Counted from the stretch's first letter, positions 24,428-34,822 are shown. The stretch: 64,000 nucleotides of DNA from Rhodoferax sp. GW822-FHT02A01 (GCF_038784515.1 NZ_CP152376.1:4774001-4838000), one strand, 5' to 3'. The notes: generated by a model not told the origin, from the sequence alone. Made by a program: numbers and translations.

Positions 24428-26353
24428 ATGGCCATCCCGCAAACCTTCATCCAGGAACTGCTTGCCCGCGCCGACGTCGTGGAGATCGTGGGCCGCTATG
24501 TGCCGCTCAAGAAGGGCGGCGCCAACTTCATGGGGCTGTGCCCCTTTCACGGTGAAAAGTCGCCCTCGTTCTCGGTCAGCCCCACCAAGCAGTTCTACCA
24601 CTGCTTCGGCTGCGGCAAGAACGGCAACGCCATCAGCTTTCTGATGGACCATGCCGGCATGACCTTTATCGAAGCGGTGCACGACCTGGCCCAGCAATAC
24701 GGCATGGTGGTCCCGGAAGATGACGCCTCGCCCCAGGACCGTGCCCGCGCGCAGGAGCAGCGCGAAAAGCAGCACACGCTGACCTCGGTGTTGGAAAAAG
24801 CCGGTGAGTCCTACCGCAAGCACCTCAAGGATTCGCCCCGCGCCATTGCCTACCTCAAGGGGCGTGGCCTCTCCGGCGAAGTGGCCAAGCAGTTCGGCCT
24901 GGGCTATGCACCCGAGGGCTGGCGCAGCCTGGCCAGCGTGTTCCCGCACTATGACGATCCGCTGCTGGTGGAAAGCGGCCTGGTGATCCACAACGTGGAA
25001 GAGGACGGTGGTGAAGACAAGCGCTATGACCGCTTCCGTGACCGGGTGATGTTTCCCATCCGCAATATCAAGGGCGAGTGCATAGGCTTTGGCGGGCGCG
25101 TGCTGGGTGACGAAAAGCCCAAATACCTGAACTCACCCGAAACGCCTGTGTTCAGCAAGGGCCGCGAGCTCTATGGCCTGTTCGAAGCCCGTTCGGCCCT
25201 GCGTGACCAGGGCTACGTGCTGGTGACCGAGGGCTATATGGACGTGGTGGCCCTGGCACAACTGGGCTTTCCCAATGCGGTAGCCACGCTGGGCACGGCC
25301 TGCACTACCGACCATGTGCAAAAGCTGTTCCGTTTCACTGACGCTGTGGTGTTCAGCTTTGACGGCGACGCCGCCGGCCGCCGGGCTGCGCGCAAGGCGC
25401 TGGACGGCGCCCTGCCCTATGCCACCGACGTGCGCAGCATCAAGTTCCTGTTTTTGCCGCCCGAGCACGATCCGGACAGCTTCATCCGCGCCCATGGCAA
25501 AGAGGCCTTTGCGCGCTATGTGTCGGAGGCCACACCCCTGAGCCGCTTCCTGATTGAATCGGCGCGCGAAGGCCTGGACCTCAACAGCGCGGAAGGCCGG
25601 GCACACCTGTCCAGCAATGCCAAACCGCTGTGGAACCTGATGCCCGAGGGCGCTCTCAAGATGCAGCTGCTGGGCGAGATCGCCGACCTGGTGCAACTCA
25701 CCGGTCGAGAGCTGGCCGAGCTGTGGAACCCCACCGCTGCTCCGGCCCAGCAGCAGCGCAACAACACCTGGCGCAAGACAGAGAGCGGTTTTGCTCCGGG
25801 CCAGGGTTTTGGCAACTCCGGTAAGCGCCCCTACAACAAGGGCGGCTCTGGGGGCAACTACGGCTACTCGGGCGGACGAACGGGCTCCCGCACCGCACCA
25901 ACCAGCAGGGCCGACCACGCAACGCGCATTCTTTTGGGGCACTCCGAACTGTGGTCTGTACTCAGCAATGAGGACCACGGGCTTTTATGCGAATTGCCCG
26001 AACCCCATGGCCCCCTGATGGCCTGGCTGGAAGCGCAGTTGCATGACCATGGTGCCCTGCCCTGGGAAGCCCTGCGCGAGAGCCTGGCCGGACACGCTTG
26101 CGAGCCCCTGGCTCTGCGGCTGATGGGCGAGCTGGCCATTCCGGTGCAGCCGGTCAGCGAATCCGGCACGGAGTTGCGCGATCTGCTCAACCGCATGCTG
26201 ATAGACCGCCTCAACCTGCTGGAGCAGGAGGCCATTGCCGCCTCCAAGGCCGATCCGCAGGCCCTGGAGCGCTACAAAGTCCTCAATGCACGCAAGAAAC
26301 AACTCATTGCCGCTATCGAGAAAATCCAAAACGACGGTATAATCCTCGGTTGA
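24428..26353 (+). CDS. dnaG: DNA primase
   Basis: Makes RNA primers at the replication fork. The 641-aa protein has a CHC2 zinc finger (Cys38, His41, Cys59, Cys62), the RNA polymerase core with the EGYMD toprim motif, and a C-terminal helicase-binding domain joined by a Gly/Asn/Arg-rich linker around residues 455-495. It lies 16 bp after ggt and is followed by rpoD, the classical pairing. The companion rpsU is not immediately upstream here. Confidence 0.96.
   Translation: MAIPQTFIQELLARADVVEIVGRYVPLKKGGANFMGLCPFHGEKSPSFSVSPTKQFYHCFGCGKNGNAISFLMDHAGMTFIEAVHDLAQQYGMVVPEDDASPQDRARAQEQREKQHTLTSVLEKAGESYRKHLKDSPRAIAYLKGRGLSGEVAKQFGLGYAPEGWRSLASVFPHYDDPLLVESGLVIHNVEEDGGEDKRYDRFRDRVMFPIRNIKGECIGFGGRVLGDEKPKYLNSPETPVFSKGRELYGLFEARSALRDQGYVLVTEGYMDVVALAQLGFPNAVATLGTACTTDHVQKLFRFTDAVVFSFDGDAAGRRAARKALDGALPYATDVRSIKFLFLPPEHDPDSFIRAHGKEAFARYVSEATPLSRFLIESAREGLDLNSAEGRAHLSSNAKPLWNLMPEGALKMQLLGEIADLVQLTGRELAELWNPTAAPAQQQRNNTWRKTESGFAPGQGFGNSGKRPYNKGGSGGNYGYSGGRTGSRTAPTSRADHATRILLGHSELWSVLSNEDHGLLCELPEPHGPLMAWLEAQLHDHGALPWEALRESLAGHACEPLALRLMGELAIPVQPVSESGTELRDLLNRMLIDRLNLLEQEAIAASKADPQALERYKVLNARKKQLIAAIEKIQNDGIILG
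26338..26343 (+). promoter_or_regulatory. Consensus -10 hexamer at the 3' end of dnaG
   Basis: TATAAT occurs 10 bp before the dnaG stop codon, 223 bp upstream of rpoD. No good -35 element is seen at 16-18 bp. It may serve an internal rpoD promoter, as is known in other macromolecular-synthesis operons. The 213-bp dnaG-rpoD gap holds no gene. Confidence 0.35.
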
Positions 26354-26566
26354 TTCGGCAAGAGCGACAGCAACACCTCCGGGCCCGGCCAAAGTAGACC
26401 ACGTTCACACAGGCCACCTCTCCGCAAGGATTGCATCCCAAATGATCGCCCCCACATCTTGCCAAGGGAATCTCCTTCCCATCCCTGCCACCTGAGGCCC
26501 ATTTGCGCTTCTGGTTGAAGTTTGTTCTGTTCGCCCAAATTGTTTTTGTTGTCCTGAGGTTTTCGC

Positions 26567-28855
26567 ATGCCCGCTCAAAAATCAGCCAAGCCCGCTCAGT
26601 CCACTGCCAAACCAGCCGCAAAGTCAGCCGCCAAGACCGACAAGAAAGCCAGCTCCGTGCCCGCATCCAAAGCCTCCTCCAAAGCCGCAGAACCCGAAGA
26701 CACACTGACCAAGAAGAAGCCGGGTCGCCCTCCCAAGGCTGCGGCTGCGGAATCCAGCGCACCTGCCAAGACCGGAGCCAAGCGCGGACGCAAACCCAAG
26801 GCGGCCGCTGCGTCGGCTGGTGACGCCGATGATCTGGACATGTCCGACATTGAAGCGGACCTGGTCGGTGAACCGGAAGCTGCAGCTGCCAGCGGCGAAA
26901 AGGTCAAGCCACTGCGCATGAAGATCAGCAAGGCGAAGGAACGCGCCTTGATGAAGGAATTCGGTCTGGACGAGACCGTGCTGTCCGAAGAAGACATGGC
27001 CAAGCGCCGCTCGCGCCTGAAGGCCCTGATCACCCTGGGCAAGACCCGCGGCTACCTGACCCACGGCGAAATCTCCGACCACTTGCCCGACAAGCTGATC
27101 GATGCCGAAACACTGGAAGTGGTGATTTCCATGTTGAACGACATGGGCGTGGCGGTGTACGAACAGACGCCGGACGCGGAAACCCTGCTGCTCAACAACA
27201 ATGTATCCACCGCTGCCACGGTGGAAGAAGCTGAAGAAGAAGCCGAAGCCGCCCTGTCCACCGTGGACAGCGAATTCGGCCGCACCACCGACCCGGTGCG
27301 CATGTACATGCGCGAAATGGGTACCGTGGAACTGCTGACCCGCGAAGGCGAAATTGAAATCGCCAAGCGCATCGAAGGCGGCCTGATGGCCATGATGGAA
27401 GCGATCAGTGCATCGCCCGCCACCATCGCCGAGATCTTGCGCCTGGGCGAGGAAATCCGCGAAGGCAAAGTCGTCATCACCACCATTGTGGACGGCTTCT
27501 CCAACCCCAACGAGGCCGACGACTATGTGGCCGAAGAAGACTTCGACGAGTTCGACGAAGCCGACGATGACGACGGCAAGGGCGGCTCCAAGGCACTGAC
27601 CAAGAAACTCGAAGAGCTCAAGAAGCAGGCGCTGGAACGCTTTGACCGCCTGCGCGAGCTGTTCGAAAAAGTGCACAAGGTCTACGACAAGGAAGGCTAC
27701 GGCACGCCTAACTACGTCAAGACCCAGAAGCTGCTGAGCGAAGAGCTGATGACCATCCGCTTCACCGCCAAGGCCATCGAGAAGCTGTGCGACATGGTGC
27801 GTGGCCAGGTGGACGATGTGCGCAAGAAGGAACGCGAACTGCGCCGCATCATCGTGGACAAGTGCGGCTACCCGCAGGAAAACTTCATTGCCGAGTTCAG
27901 TGGCCGCGACAAGAACGGCAACCCGGCACCTTCCAATCTGCTGAACCTCAAGTGGATCGAAAAGCAGGCCGCTGCCGGCAAGCCCTGGAGCTCCATCATG
28001 GGCCGCAACATTCCGCCGGTGCAGGATCTGCAGCAAAAGCTGGCCGACATCCAGGCCCGTGTGGTGGTGCCGCTGGATCAGCTCAAGGGCATCAACAAGC
28101 GCATGAACGAAGGCGAGGCCTCTTCGCGCGCGGCCAAGAAGGAAATGATCGAGGCCAACCTGCGCCTGGTGATTTCCATTGCCAAGAAATACACCAACCG
28201 CGGCCTGCAGTTCCTGGATCTGATCCAGGAAGGCAACATCGGTCTGATGAAGGCGGTGGACAAGTTCGAATACCGCCGCGGCTATAAGTTCTCGACCTAC
28301 GCCACCTGGTGGATCCGTCAGGCCATCACCCGCTCCATTGCCGACCAGGCACGCACCATCCGTATTCCGGTGCACATGATCGAGACCATCAACAAGATGA
28401 ACCGCATCAGCCGTCAGCACCTGCAGGAATTCGGCTTTGAGCCCGATGCCTCCGTGCTGGCCGAGAAGATGGAGATTCCGGAAGACAAGATCCGCAAGAT
28501 CATGAAGATCGCCAAGGAGCCGATCTCCATGGAAACGCCGATCGGCGACGACGACGACAGCCACCTGGGCGACTTCATCGAGGACAGCGCCAACACGGCG
28601 CCTATGGAAGCCGCCATGCAGGCCGGTCTGCGCGACGTGGTCAAGGACATCCTGGACAGCCTGACGCCGCGCGAGGCCAAGGTGCTGCGCATGCGCTTCG
28701 GCATCGAAATGACATCCGACCACACGCTGGAAGAAGTGGGCAAGCAATTTGACGTGACGCGCGAACGCATTCGCCAGATCGAAGCCAAGGCTTTGCGCAA
28801 ATTGAAACACCCAAGTCGCTCCGACAAACTGCGCAGCTTCACCGACACGCTGTAA
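26567..28855 (+). CDS. rpoD: RNA polymerase primary sigma factor (sigma-70)
   Basis: Housekeeping sigma factor, 762 aa. Region 2 is recognised by [14 protein letters not shown] and region 4.2 by [20 protein letters not shown]. The nonconserved insert with acidic [15 protein letters not shown] is present. The protein carries a Lys/Ala-rich N-terminal extension of about 90 residues, with AT-hook-like motifs KKKPGRPPK (49-57) and KRGRKPK (72-78). The ATG at 26567 follows a TGAGG ribosome site. A strong hairpin terminator follows the gene. Confidence 0.97.
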   Translation: MPAQKSAKPAQSTAKPAAKSAAKTDKKASSVPASKASSKAAEPEDTLTKKKPGRPPKAAAAESSAPAKTGAKRGRKPKAAAASAGDADDLDMSDIEADLVGEPEAAAASGEKVKPLRMKISKAKERALMKEFGLDETVLSEEDMAKRRSRLKALITLGKTRGYLTHGEISDHLPDKLIDAETLEVVISMLNDMGVAVYEQTPDAETLLLNNNVSTAATVEEAEEEAEAALSTVDSEFGRTTDPVRMYMREMGTVELLTREGEIEIAKRIEGGLMAMMEAISASPATIAEILRLGEEIREGKVVITTIVDGFSNPNEADDYVAEEDFDEFDEADDDDGKGGSKALTKKLEELKKQALERFDRLRELFEKVHKVYDKEGYGTPNYVKTQKLLSEELMTIRFTAKAIEKLCDMVRGQVDDVRKKERELRRIIVDKCGYPQENFIAEFSGRDKNGNPAPSNLLNLKWIEKQAAAGKPWSSIMGRNIPPVQDLQQKLADIQARVVVPLDQLKGINKRMNEGEASSRAAKKEMIEANLRLVISIAKKYTNRGLQFLDLIQEGNIGLMKAVDKFEYRRGYKFSTYATWWIRQAITRSIADQARTIRIPVHMIETINKMNRISRQHLQEFGFEPDASVLAEKMEIPEDKIRKIMKIAKEPISMETPIGDDDDSHLGDFIEDSANTAPMEAAMQAGLRDVVKDILDSLTPREAKVLRMRFGIEMTSDHTLEEVGKQFDVTRERIRQIEAKALRKLKHPSRSDKLRSFTDTL

Positions 28856-28888
28856 TCAGGGATACGGTTCCCGGTGTTGCGCCGGGAC

Positions 28889-28914
28889 GCCTCTGCGCCA
28901 GCGCAGAGGCTTTT
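28889..28914 (+). terminator. Rho-independent terminator after rpoD
   Basis: A perfect 9-bp GC-rich stem, GCCTCTGCG (28889-28897) with CGCAGAGGC (28902-28910), has a CCAG loop and is followed by TTTT. Confidence 0.85.
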
Positions 28915-28933
28915 CCCCTGATGAGGAGTTGCT

Positions 28934-30817
28934 TTGGATGACGTATTTGTCCTGCTGGACGACTGTGATGCCACGGCGCAGAGTCCCACCAGCAGGCTGT
29001 ACAGCGGGTTTGTGCATGAGCGCCGCTGCACCGATGCGCAGTCGCTGGACGCCTTCTGGCAGTTGGTGCAGACCGACCAGCAAGCGGGCCTGCATGCGGC
29101 GCTCTTCATCGACTACGAATGGGGCAGCAAGCTCCAGCAAGCAGGACTGGCTGCGCTCGCGCAGGACGACGCCAGCGCGTTGCGTGTATTCCTTTTTCGT
29201 TCTCTGCAGCACCTCTGCGCAGATGCCGTATCCCAGTGGCTGGCACAGCGCGAAGGCTGCGATGCGCCCGGTGCCGCAGGCGTATGCGATCTGCAGAGCA
29301 GCGTAACACCCGAGCGATTCGCGAGTGACATTGCGCGCATTCGCGACCTGATCAGCCGGGGTGAGACCTACCAGGTGAACTACACCCTGCGGATGCAGGG
29401 GTCACAGTATGGTTCTCCTGTGGCGCTGTACCGGCGCCTGCGCAGCATGCAGCCCGTGGCCTTTGGTGCGTTGGCATGCCTGCCCGGTTCAAAGGATGGC
29501 GGAACTGATCAAGATGCCCAATGGGTTATCTCTGCGTCCCCGGAACTGTTTCTGCGTCACCACGTCGGGCAACTGACTGCCCGACCCATGAAGGGAACCG
29601 CTGCGCGCCTGCAGGATGTTGAAGCCGACCAGCAGCAGGCCCGTTGGTTGCAGCACGACACCAAGAACCGCGCCGAGAACGTGATGATCGTGGACTTGCT
29701 GCGCAATGACCTGGGGCGCATTTCATCGATAGGCTCGGTCCGGGTCCCGCATCTCTTTTCGATTGAAACCTACACCACCGTGCACCAGATGACGTCTACG
29801 GTGACTTCGACCTTGCGTGATGGCGTGGGATTTGCTGAGGTATTGCGCGCCCTGTTTCCCTGTGGCTCCATCACTGGGGCGCCCAAGCTGCACACCATGG
29901 ACCTGATTGCCGATCTCGAGTCTTCGCCGCGCGGCCTGTACTGCGGCGCCATCGGCTGGATAGATGCGCCCAAGGCGCATGCAGCAATGGGAGATTTCTG
30001 CCTGTCGGTTGCCATCCGAACCTTGACCCTGGGCGCTGCCCAGGCCGGGCGCAGGCCTGTCACCCTGGGCGTGGGCAGTGGGGTGGTGCTGGATTCAGAC
30101 GCGCACACGGAATATGCCGAAACCCAGGCCAAGGCCCGCTTCCTCACTGCCATGGACCCGGGCTTCACCTTGTTTGAAACCATGCGCGTGAGCCACGGCC
30201 GCATCCACCACCTCAACCACCATCGCCGCCGTTTGCAGGGCAGCGCAGAGGCCTTGGGCTTTCGCATGGATGAGCAGGACATGGACGAGGTGTTGCAGCA
30301 GAAGCTCGCCACGCTGGAGCCGACGCAGCAGTACCGGATGCGTCTGGACCTGTGCCACGATGGCAGCATGACCGTGCAGCATGCAGCGCTGCCGCCATTG
30401 GCCCTCGGTCCGGCGCGTCTGGTCTTGTCGGACACCCTGCTGCCACCGCATGAGACTGCCCTGTTGATGCACAAGACATCCTTGCGCAGCGGCTACGACG
30501 CGGCCATCCGGAAGGCCGTGGCACTGGACGCGTTTGACACCATCTTTGTCAACGCGCTGGGAGAGTTGAGCGAAGGCGCACGCAGCAACCTGCTGATCCA
30601 ATCCAACGGTCGGTGGTACACACCGCCGCTGGCCAGCGGCGTATTGAGAGGCGTGATGCGCACGCGCCTGCTGGAGCGCTGCCCCCACATCACCGAGAAA
30701 GTGCTGCACCTGCAGGACGCACTGTCAGCGCAAGCCCTGATGGTCTGCAGCGCGCTACGCGGCCTGCAGCGCGCGCAGTGGGTGCGCGATGCAACAGGAG
30801 ATGTGCAGCGGGTTTGA
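28934..30817 (+). CDS. pabB: Fused aminodeoxychorismate synthase component I / 4-amino-4-deoxychorismate lyase
   Basis: Folate pathway enzyme of 627 aa that joins PabB and PabC. The PabB half has the chorismate-binding features ISASPELFLR, TARPMKGTAARL, NRAENVMIVDLLRNDLGRI and GSITGAPKLHTMDLI. From about residue 412 a class IV aminotransferase-fold lyase follows (FTLFETMRVSHGRIHHLNHH), with the likely PLP Lys in MHKTSLRSGYD. The only plausible start is TTG at 28934, supported by GAGGAG 7 bp upstream. The glutamine amidotransferase PabA is not in the window. Confidence 0.9.
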   Translation: MDDVFVLLDDCDATAQSPTSRLYSGFVHERRCTDAQSLDAFWQLVQTDQQAGLHAALFIDYEWGSKLQQAGLAALAQDDASALRVFLFRSLQHLCADAVSQWLAQREGCDAPGAAGVCDLQSSVTPERFASDIARIRDLISRGETYQVNYTLRMQGSQYGSPVALYRRLRSMQPVAFGALACLPGSKDGGTDQDAQWVISASPELFLRHHVGQLTARPMKGTAARLQDVEADQQQARWLQHDTKNRAENVMIVDLLRNDLGRISSIGSVRVPHLFSIETYTTVHQMTSTVTSTLRDGVGFAEVLRALFPCGSITGAPKLHTMDLIADLESSPRGLYCGAIGWIDAPKAHAAMGDFCLSVAIRTLTLGAAQAGRRPVTLGVGSGVVLDSDAHTEYAETQAKARFLTAMDPGFTLFETMRVSHGRIHHLNHHRRRLQGSAEALGFRMDEQDMDEVLQQKLATLEPTQQYRMRLDLCHDGSMTVQHAALPPLALGPARLVLSDTLLPPHETALLMHKTSLRSGYDAAIRKAVALDAFDTIFVNALGELSEGARSNLLIQSNGRWYTPPLASGVLRGVMRTRLLERCPHITEKVLHLQDALSAQALMVCSALRGLQRAQWVRDATGDVQRV

Positions 30818-30832
30818 GTAAGTAGTGCCGGA

Positions 30833-31120
30833 TCAGCGCGCCGAGCGGGCCAGGCGCTCCTGCACAAAGCCGAAAGAGAACTTCAGCACCTCATCAAGCG
30901 ACTGCTCGATCGCATGGCGCTCCTGCTCGGTGAGGTAGAACATCATGTCCACATCGTGGCGCACATAGCGGGCGGGCAGCCGGTTCAGCGAGAGACAGGC
31001 CACGTCGGCCAGCATGTCAGGGGTGAAGTGGCTATATGCCTCGCTTTGCGCGCGGACAGCGACTTCCTCGAATACCAGGCGTTCGTAATAATTGTGGACC
31101 TGATCAAAGTTGTATTCCAT
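30833..31120 (-). CDS. ComFB-like protein
   Basis: Small protein (95 aa) resembling the late competence protein ComFB. The hallmark is ACLSLNRLPARYVRHDVDMM, leading into an FYLTEQER stretch. Homologues are widespread outside competent bacteria and the biochemical role is unresolved. In cyanobacteria some relatives bind cyclic nucleotides. It converges with the pabB-pabC gene. Confidence 0.8.
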   Translation of the reverse strand: MEYNFDQVHNYYERLVFEEVAVRAQSEAYSHFTPDMLADVACLSLNRLPARYVRHDVDMMFYLTEQERHAIEQSLDEVLKFSFGFVQERLARSAR

Positions 31121-31296
31121 TTATTTTCTCCATTGCGGGCCATGTGCCTTTTGACTGCCGGACACCTTAGCACCACGCCAGGGCACTGACAAGTGCAAGA
31201 CAACCATTTGGCCGACTCTTAGCTATGAATCTTGTAGCAAGGCCTGAATTGCGATAAGCTGGCAAGAAAACGCGTTGCTAAAAGAAGGTTGAGTGC

Positions 31297-31608
31297 ATGA
31301 GTGCAAAAGAATCGCAGGCTCTGGGACAGTTGCTGGGTTTGCTGGAATCCCGCTATGCCATGCGAGTGATCTGGGCTCTGAGGGATGGGCACGCACAGAC
31401 CTTCCGGCTTTTGCAGGACAGCGTGGGCGGAATCACCCCCAACACACTGAACACCCGTATCAAGGAACTGCGCGAAGCGGGGTTCGTCACCCATGTCAGC
31501 GAAGGCTACTGCCTGACCCCGGCCGGCTCCGATCTGGCCAAAAGACTGGCTGAGTTGCCTGCATTCGCCACCCGTTGGGCAGCCGGGCTGACCAAGAAAG
31601 TGAAGTAA
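31297..31608 (+). CDS. HxlR-like winged-helix transcriptional regulator
   Basis: A 103-aa single-domain regulator. The winged helix reads LLGLLESRYAMRVIWALRDG with recognition segment GGITPNTLNTRIKELREAGFV, as in HxlR/MarR-like proteins. The usual N-terminal Cys of redox-sensing HxlR members is absent. A 176-bp gap separates it from the divergent comFB-like gene, and the FKBP gene lies downstream on the same strand. Target and signal are unknown. Confidence 0.8.
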   Translation: MSAKESQALGQLLGLLESRYAMRVIWALRDGHAQTFRLLQDSVGGITPNTLNTRIKELREAGFVTHVSEGYCLTPAGSDLAKRLAELPAFATRWAAGLTKKVK

Positions 31609-31724
31609 TTCCCATAGGCCCGGCTCAGAGGCCTTGCGGCATAATTGCCGGTTTGCCCGCGCTGCCGAATCAGGAGCGCAGGATTGGTGCCCTGCGCCAT
31701 CACGCATAACCCCAAGGAAACTTC

Positions 31725-32078
31725 ATGCAAACCACTACAAGCGGACTTCAGTATCTGGACACGGTCGAGGGCAGCGGCACGCAAGCGGTCGCTGGCAAGC
31801 GCGTCAAGGTGCACTACACCGGCTGGCTCTACAACGACGGCGTGCAAGGCGCCAAGTTTGACTCCAGCAAGGACCGCAATGACCCCTTTGTCTTTGGTCT
31901 GGGTGCTGGCATGGTCATCAAGGGTTGGGACGAAGGCGTGGCAGGCATGAAGGTGGGCGGCGCCCGTACCCTGATCATCCCTGCCGCCCTGGGCTATGGC
32001 GCACGCGGTGCGGGCGGCGTGATTCCTCCCAACGCCACGCTCAAGTTCGACGTCGAACTGCTGGACGTCATCGGCTGA
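31725..32078 (+). CDS. FKBP-type peptidyl-prolyl cis-trans isomerase
   Basis: Compact single-domain FKBP of 117 aa without a signal peptide, so cytoplasmic. Conserved active-site text includes VKVHYTGWLYNDG, FDSSKDRNDPFVF, VIKGWDEGVAGMKVGG and GYGARGAGGVIPPNATLKFD. It catalyses prolyl isomerisation in protein folding. Its place next to grpE-dnaK-dnaJ is consistent with a folding-related neighbourhood, but the sigma-32 site lies downstream of it. Confidence 0.92.
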   Translation: MQTTTSGLQYLDTVEGSGTQAVAGKRVKVHYTGWLYNDGVQGAKFDSSKDRNDPFVFGLGAGMVIKGWDEGVAGMKVGGARTLIIPAALGYGARGAGGVIPPNATLKFDVELLDVIG

Positions 32079-32122
32079 TTCCCCTAGCCCGTCCCCGCCT
32101 ACACAATTTGTGTTAGCGAGTA

Positions 32123-32150
32123 CTTGAAACCTTCCCGATTGCCCCCATGT
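32123..32150 (+). promoter_or_regulatory. Heat-shock (sigma-32) promoter of grpE
   Basis: CTTGAAA (32123-32129), 13-bp spacer, CCCCATGT (32143-32150). Both elements match the E. coli sigma-32 consensus CTTGAAA / CCCCATNT exactly, and the spacing is within the allowed range. It lies 46 bp upstream of the grpE start. A 13-bp palindrome, ACACAATTTGTGT (32101-32113), sits just upstream. Confidence 0.85.
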
Positions 32151-32195
32151 GCTGGGCAACGTTTTATTAGCAGCCACTGCGGCACCCCATCCAGC

Positions 32196-32759
32196 ATGAC
32201 TGAACCAACTTCCAACCCCACTCCCACTGAATCCACGCAAAGCCAGCAAAGTGCCGAGGAGCTCATTGCCACCCTGAATGCGCATGAAGCGGACGCCCTG
32301 CCCAAGCTGCAAGCCGAACTGGCTACGCTGCAGGCCAAAAGTGCGGATCTGGCCGACCAGTTCCTGCGCGCCAAGGCAGAAGCAGAAAACGCCCGTCGCC
32401 GTGCTGAAGACGAAATCTCCAAGGCGCGCAAGTTCGCGGTGGAAAGCTTTGCCGAAAGCCTGCTGCCGGTTGCCGACAGCCTGGAAGCCGGTCTGATCAT
32501 CAAGGACGCTACGGTTGAACAGATCCGCGAAGGTGCCCAAGCCACCTTGCGCCAGCTGGTTGCCGCGCTGGAACGCAACAAGGTGGTGGCCATCAACCCC
32601 GCCGCGGGAACACGATTTGACCCGCATCAGCACCAGGCCATCAGCATGGTGCCTGCCGAGCAGGAAGCCAACACGGTCGTCACCGTGCTGCAAAAGGGCT
32701 ACTCCATCGCAGACCGCGTGCTGCGCCCTGCCCTGGTCACTGTGGCAGCTCCCAAGTAA
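32196..32759 (+). CDS. grpE: Nucleotide exchange factor GrpE
   Basis: Co-chaperone (187 aa) that releases ADP from DnaK. An N-terminal acidic coiled coil ([37 protein letters not shown]) precedes the C-terminal beta domain ([13 protein letters not shown]). The ATG at 32196 is chosen because an earlier in-frame start lies inside the sigma-32 promoter. It is followed by dnaK after 90 bp. Confidence 0.95.
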   Translation: MTEPTSNPTPTESTQSQQSAEELIATLNAHEADALPKLQAELATLQAKSADLADQFLRAKAEAENARRRAEDEISKARKFAVESFAESLLPVADSLEAGLIIKDATVEQIREGAQATLRQLVAALERNKVVAINPAAGTRFDPHQHQAISMVPAEQEANTVVTVLQKGYSIADRVLRPALVTVAAPK

Positions 32760-32818
32760 TCACAAGTAATCCACCAAATGGGCTTGAAAGCACACAAGTA
32801 GCCCACAAGTTATCCACA
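32751..32818 (+). repeat. Tandem CACAAGT-type repeats with a DnaA box upstream of dnaK
   Basis: Three 14-bp copies of CACAAGTNNYCCAC lie at 32761-32774, 32793-32806 and 32804-32817. A shortened copy (CCAAGTAATCAC) overlaps the grpE stop. The last copy contains TTATCCACA (32810-32818), a perfect DnaA-box consensus, 32 bp before dnaK. A weak sigma-32-like CTTGAAA occurs at 32783-32789 without a good -10. Confidence 0.6.
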
Positions 32819-32849
32819 TCTGAATTTTTTGAATTATCAGGAGTAAATC

Positions 32850-34796
32850 ATGGGAAGAATCATCGGCATTGACCTCGGTACCACCAACAGCTGCGTTGCC
32901 ATCATGGAAGGCAATACGGCCAAAGTGATCGAGAACGCAGAAGGCGCGCGTACCACGCCCTCCATCATTGCTTACCAGGAAGACGGCGAAGTGCTGGTCG
33001 GTGCATCCGCCAAGCGCCAGGCCGTGACCAACCCTAAGAACACGCTGTACGCAGTCAAGCGCCTGATCGGCCGCAAGTTCACCGAAAAGGAAGTGCAAAA
33101 GGACATCGACCTGATGCCCTACAAGATTGCTGCTGCCGACAACGGTGACGCCTGGGTGGAAGTGCGCGGCAACCGTCTTGCGCCCCAACAGGTCAGCGCC
33201 GACGTTCTGCGCAAGATGAAGAAGACTGCCGAAGACTACCTGGGTGAAGCCGTGACCGAGGCCGTGATCACCGTGCCGGCCTACTTCAATGACGCCCAGC
33301 GCCAAGCCACCAAGGACGCTGGCCGCATCGCTGGTCTGGATGTCAAGCGCATCATCAATGAACCGACTGCAGCCGCACTGGCCTTCGGTCTGGACAAAAA
33401 TGAAAAGGGCGACCGCAAGATCGCTGTGTATGACCTGGGCGGCGGTACCTTTGACGTGTCCATCATTGAAATCGCCGATGTCGATGGAGAAAAGCAATTC
33501 GAAGTGCTGTCCACCAACGGTGACACCTTCCTGGGTGGCGAAGACTTTGACCAGCGCGTCATCGACTTCATCATCAGCGAGTTCAAGAAAGAACAAGGCG
33601 TGGACCTGAGCAAGGACGTGCTGGCCCTGCAACGCCTGAAGGAAGCCGCCGAAAAGGCGAAGATCGAGCTCTCCAGCAGCGCGCAGACCGACATCAACCT
33701 GCCCTATGTGACTGCCGATGCCTCCGGCCCCAAGCACCTGAACATCAAGCTCACCCGCGCCAAGCTGGAAAGCCTGGTCGAGGAACTGATCGAGCGCACC
33801 ATCGCTCCCTGCCGCACTGCCATGAAGGACGCTGGCGTGTCCGCTGCCGACATCCATGACGTGATTCTGGTGGGTGGTATGACCCGCATGCCCAAGGTGC
33901 AGGAAAAGGTCAAGGAACTGTTCGGCAAGGAGCCGCGCAAGGACGTGAACCCCGATGAAGCCGTCGCCGTGGGTGCTGCCATTCAAGGCCAGGTGCTGTC
34001 CGGTGACCGCAAGGACGTGCTGCTGTTGGACGTGACACCTTTGTCCCTGGGTATCGAAACCCTGGGCGGCGTGATGACCAAGATGATCACCAAGAACACG
34101 ACCATCCCGACCAAGTTTGCACAGACCTTCTCCACCGCGGACGACAACCAGCCTGCCGTGACCATCAAGGTGTTCCAGGGTGAACGCGAGATCGCCTCTG
34201 CCAACAAGCTGCTGGGTGAGTTCAACCTGGAAGGCATTCCGCCAGCAGCCCGTGGCGTGCCGCAGATTGAAGTGTCGTTCGACATCGACGCCAACGGCAT
34301 CCTGCACGTGGGCGCCAAGGACAAGGGCACCGGCAAGGAAAACAAGATCACCATCAAGGCCAACTCCGGTCTGACCGAAGCTGAGATCCAACAAATGGTG
34401 AAAGACGCCGAGCTGAACGCTGCCGACGATAAGAAGAAGCTGGAACTGGTGCAGGCCCGCAATGAAGCCGAAGCCAATGCCCACAGCGTCAAGAAGAGCC
34501 TGGGCGAGTACGGCGACAAGCTCGAAGCCGGTGAGAAGGAAAAGATCGAGGCCGCCCTCAAGGAAGTGGAAGACGTGCTCAAGTCCGACGACAAGGACGC
34601 GATCAAGGCCAAGAGTGAAGCACTGATGGCTGCCAGCCAGAAGCTGGGCGAGAAGATGTACGCCGACATGCAGGCCAAGCAGGCTGCCGAAGCCGGTGGC
34701 ACGGAAGGTGCTGCGCACGAAAGCGCGCAAGCCTCCACCAAGCCCGCGGACGACAATGTGGTGGACGCCGAAGTCAAGGAAGTCAAGAAGGGCTAA
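32850..34796 (+). CDS. dnaK: Chaperone DnaK (Hsp70)
   Basis: ATP-dependent chaperone, 648 aa. The N-terminal ATPase opens [20 protein letters not shown], with the phosphate loop [11 protein letters not shown] and the hinge [11 protein letters not shown]. The substrate-binding domain contains [14 protein letters not shown], and the C-terminal lid ends in acidic [13 protein letters not shown] ribosome site AGGAG precedes the start. It is preceded by grpE and followed by dnaJ, giving the complete Hsp70 cycle. Confidence 0.97.
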   Translation: MGRIIGIDLGTTNSCVAIMEGNTAKVIENAEGARTTPSIIAYQEDGEVLVGASAKRQAVTNPKNTLYAVKRLIGRKFTEKEVQKDIDLMPYKIAAADNGDAWVEVRGNRLAPQQVSADVLRKMKKTAEDYLGEAVTEAVITVPAYFNDAQRQATKDAGRIAGLDVKRIINEPTAAALAFGLDKNEKGDRKIAVYDLGGGTFDVSIIEIADVDGEKQFEVLSTNGDTFLGGEDFDQRVIDFIISEFKKEQGVDLSKDVLALQRLKEAAEKAKIELSSSAQTDINLPYVTADASGPKHLNIKLTRAKLESLVEELIERTIAPCRTAMKDAGVSAADIHDVILVGGMTRMPKVQEKVKELFGKEPRKDVNPDEAVAVGAAIQGQVLSGDRKDVLLLDVTPLSLGIETLGGVMTKMITKNTTIPTKFAQTFSTADDNQPAVTIKVFQGEREIASANKLLGEFNLEGIPPAARGVPQIEVSFDIDANGILHVGAKDKGTGKENKITIKANSGLTEAEIQQMVKDAELNAADDKKKLELVQARNEAEANAHSVKKSLGEYGDKLEAGEKEKIEAALKEVEDVLKSDDKDAIKAKSEALMAASQKLGEKMYADMQAKQAAEAGGTEGAAHESAQASTKPADDNVVDAEVKEVKKG

Positions 34797-34822
34797 TCAC
34801 CCGGGCGTTTTTCGCCCCCTGC

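Noticed and set aside
26624-28810. Long leftward open frame (728 codons) antisense to rpoD, and a similar one antisense to dnaK (32760-34730)
   Set aside because: Both are shadow frames of high-GC genes, with composition unlike proteins and no motifs.
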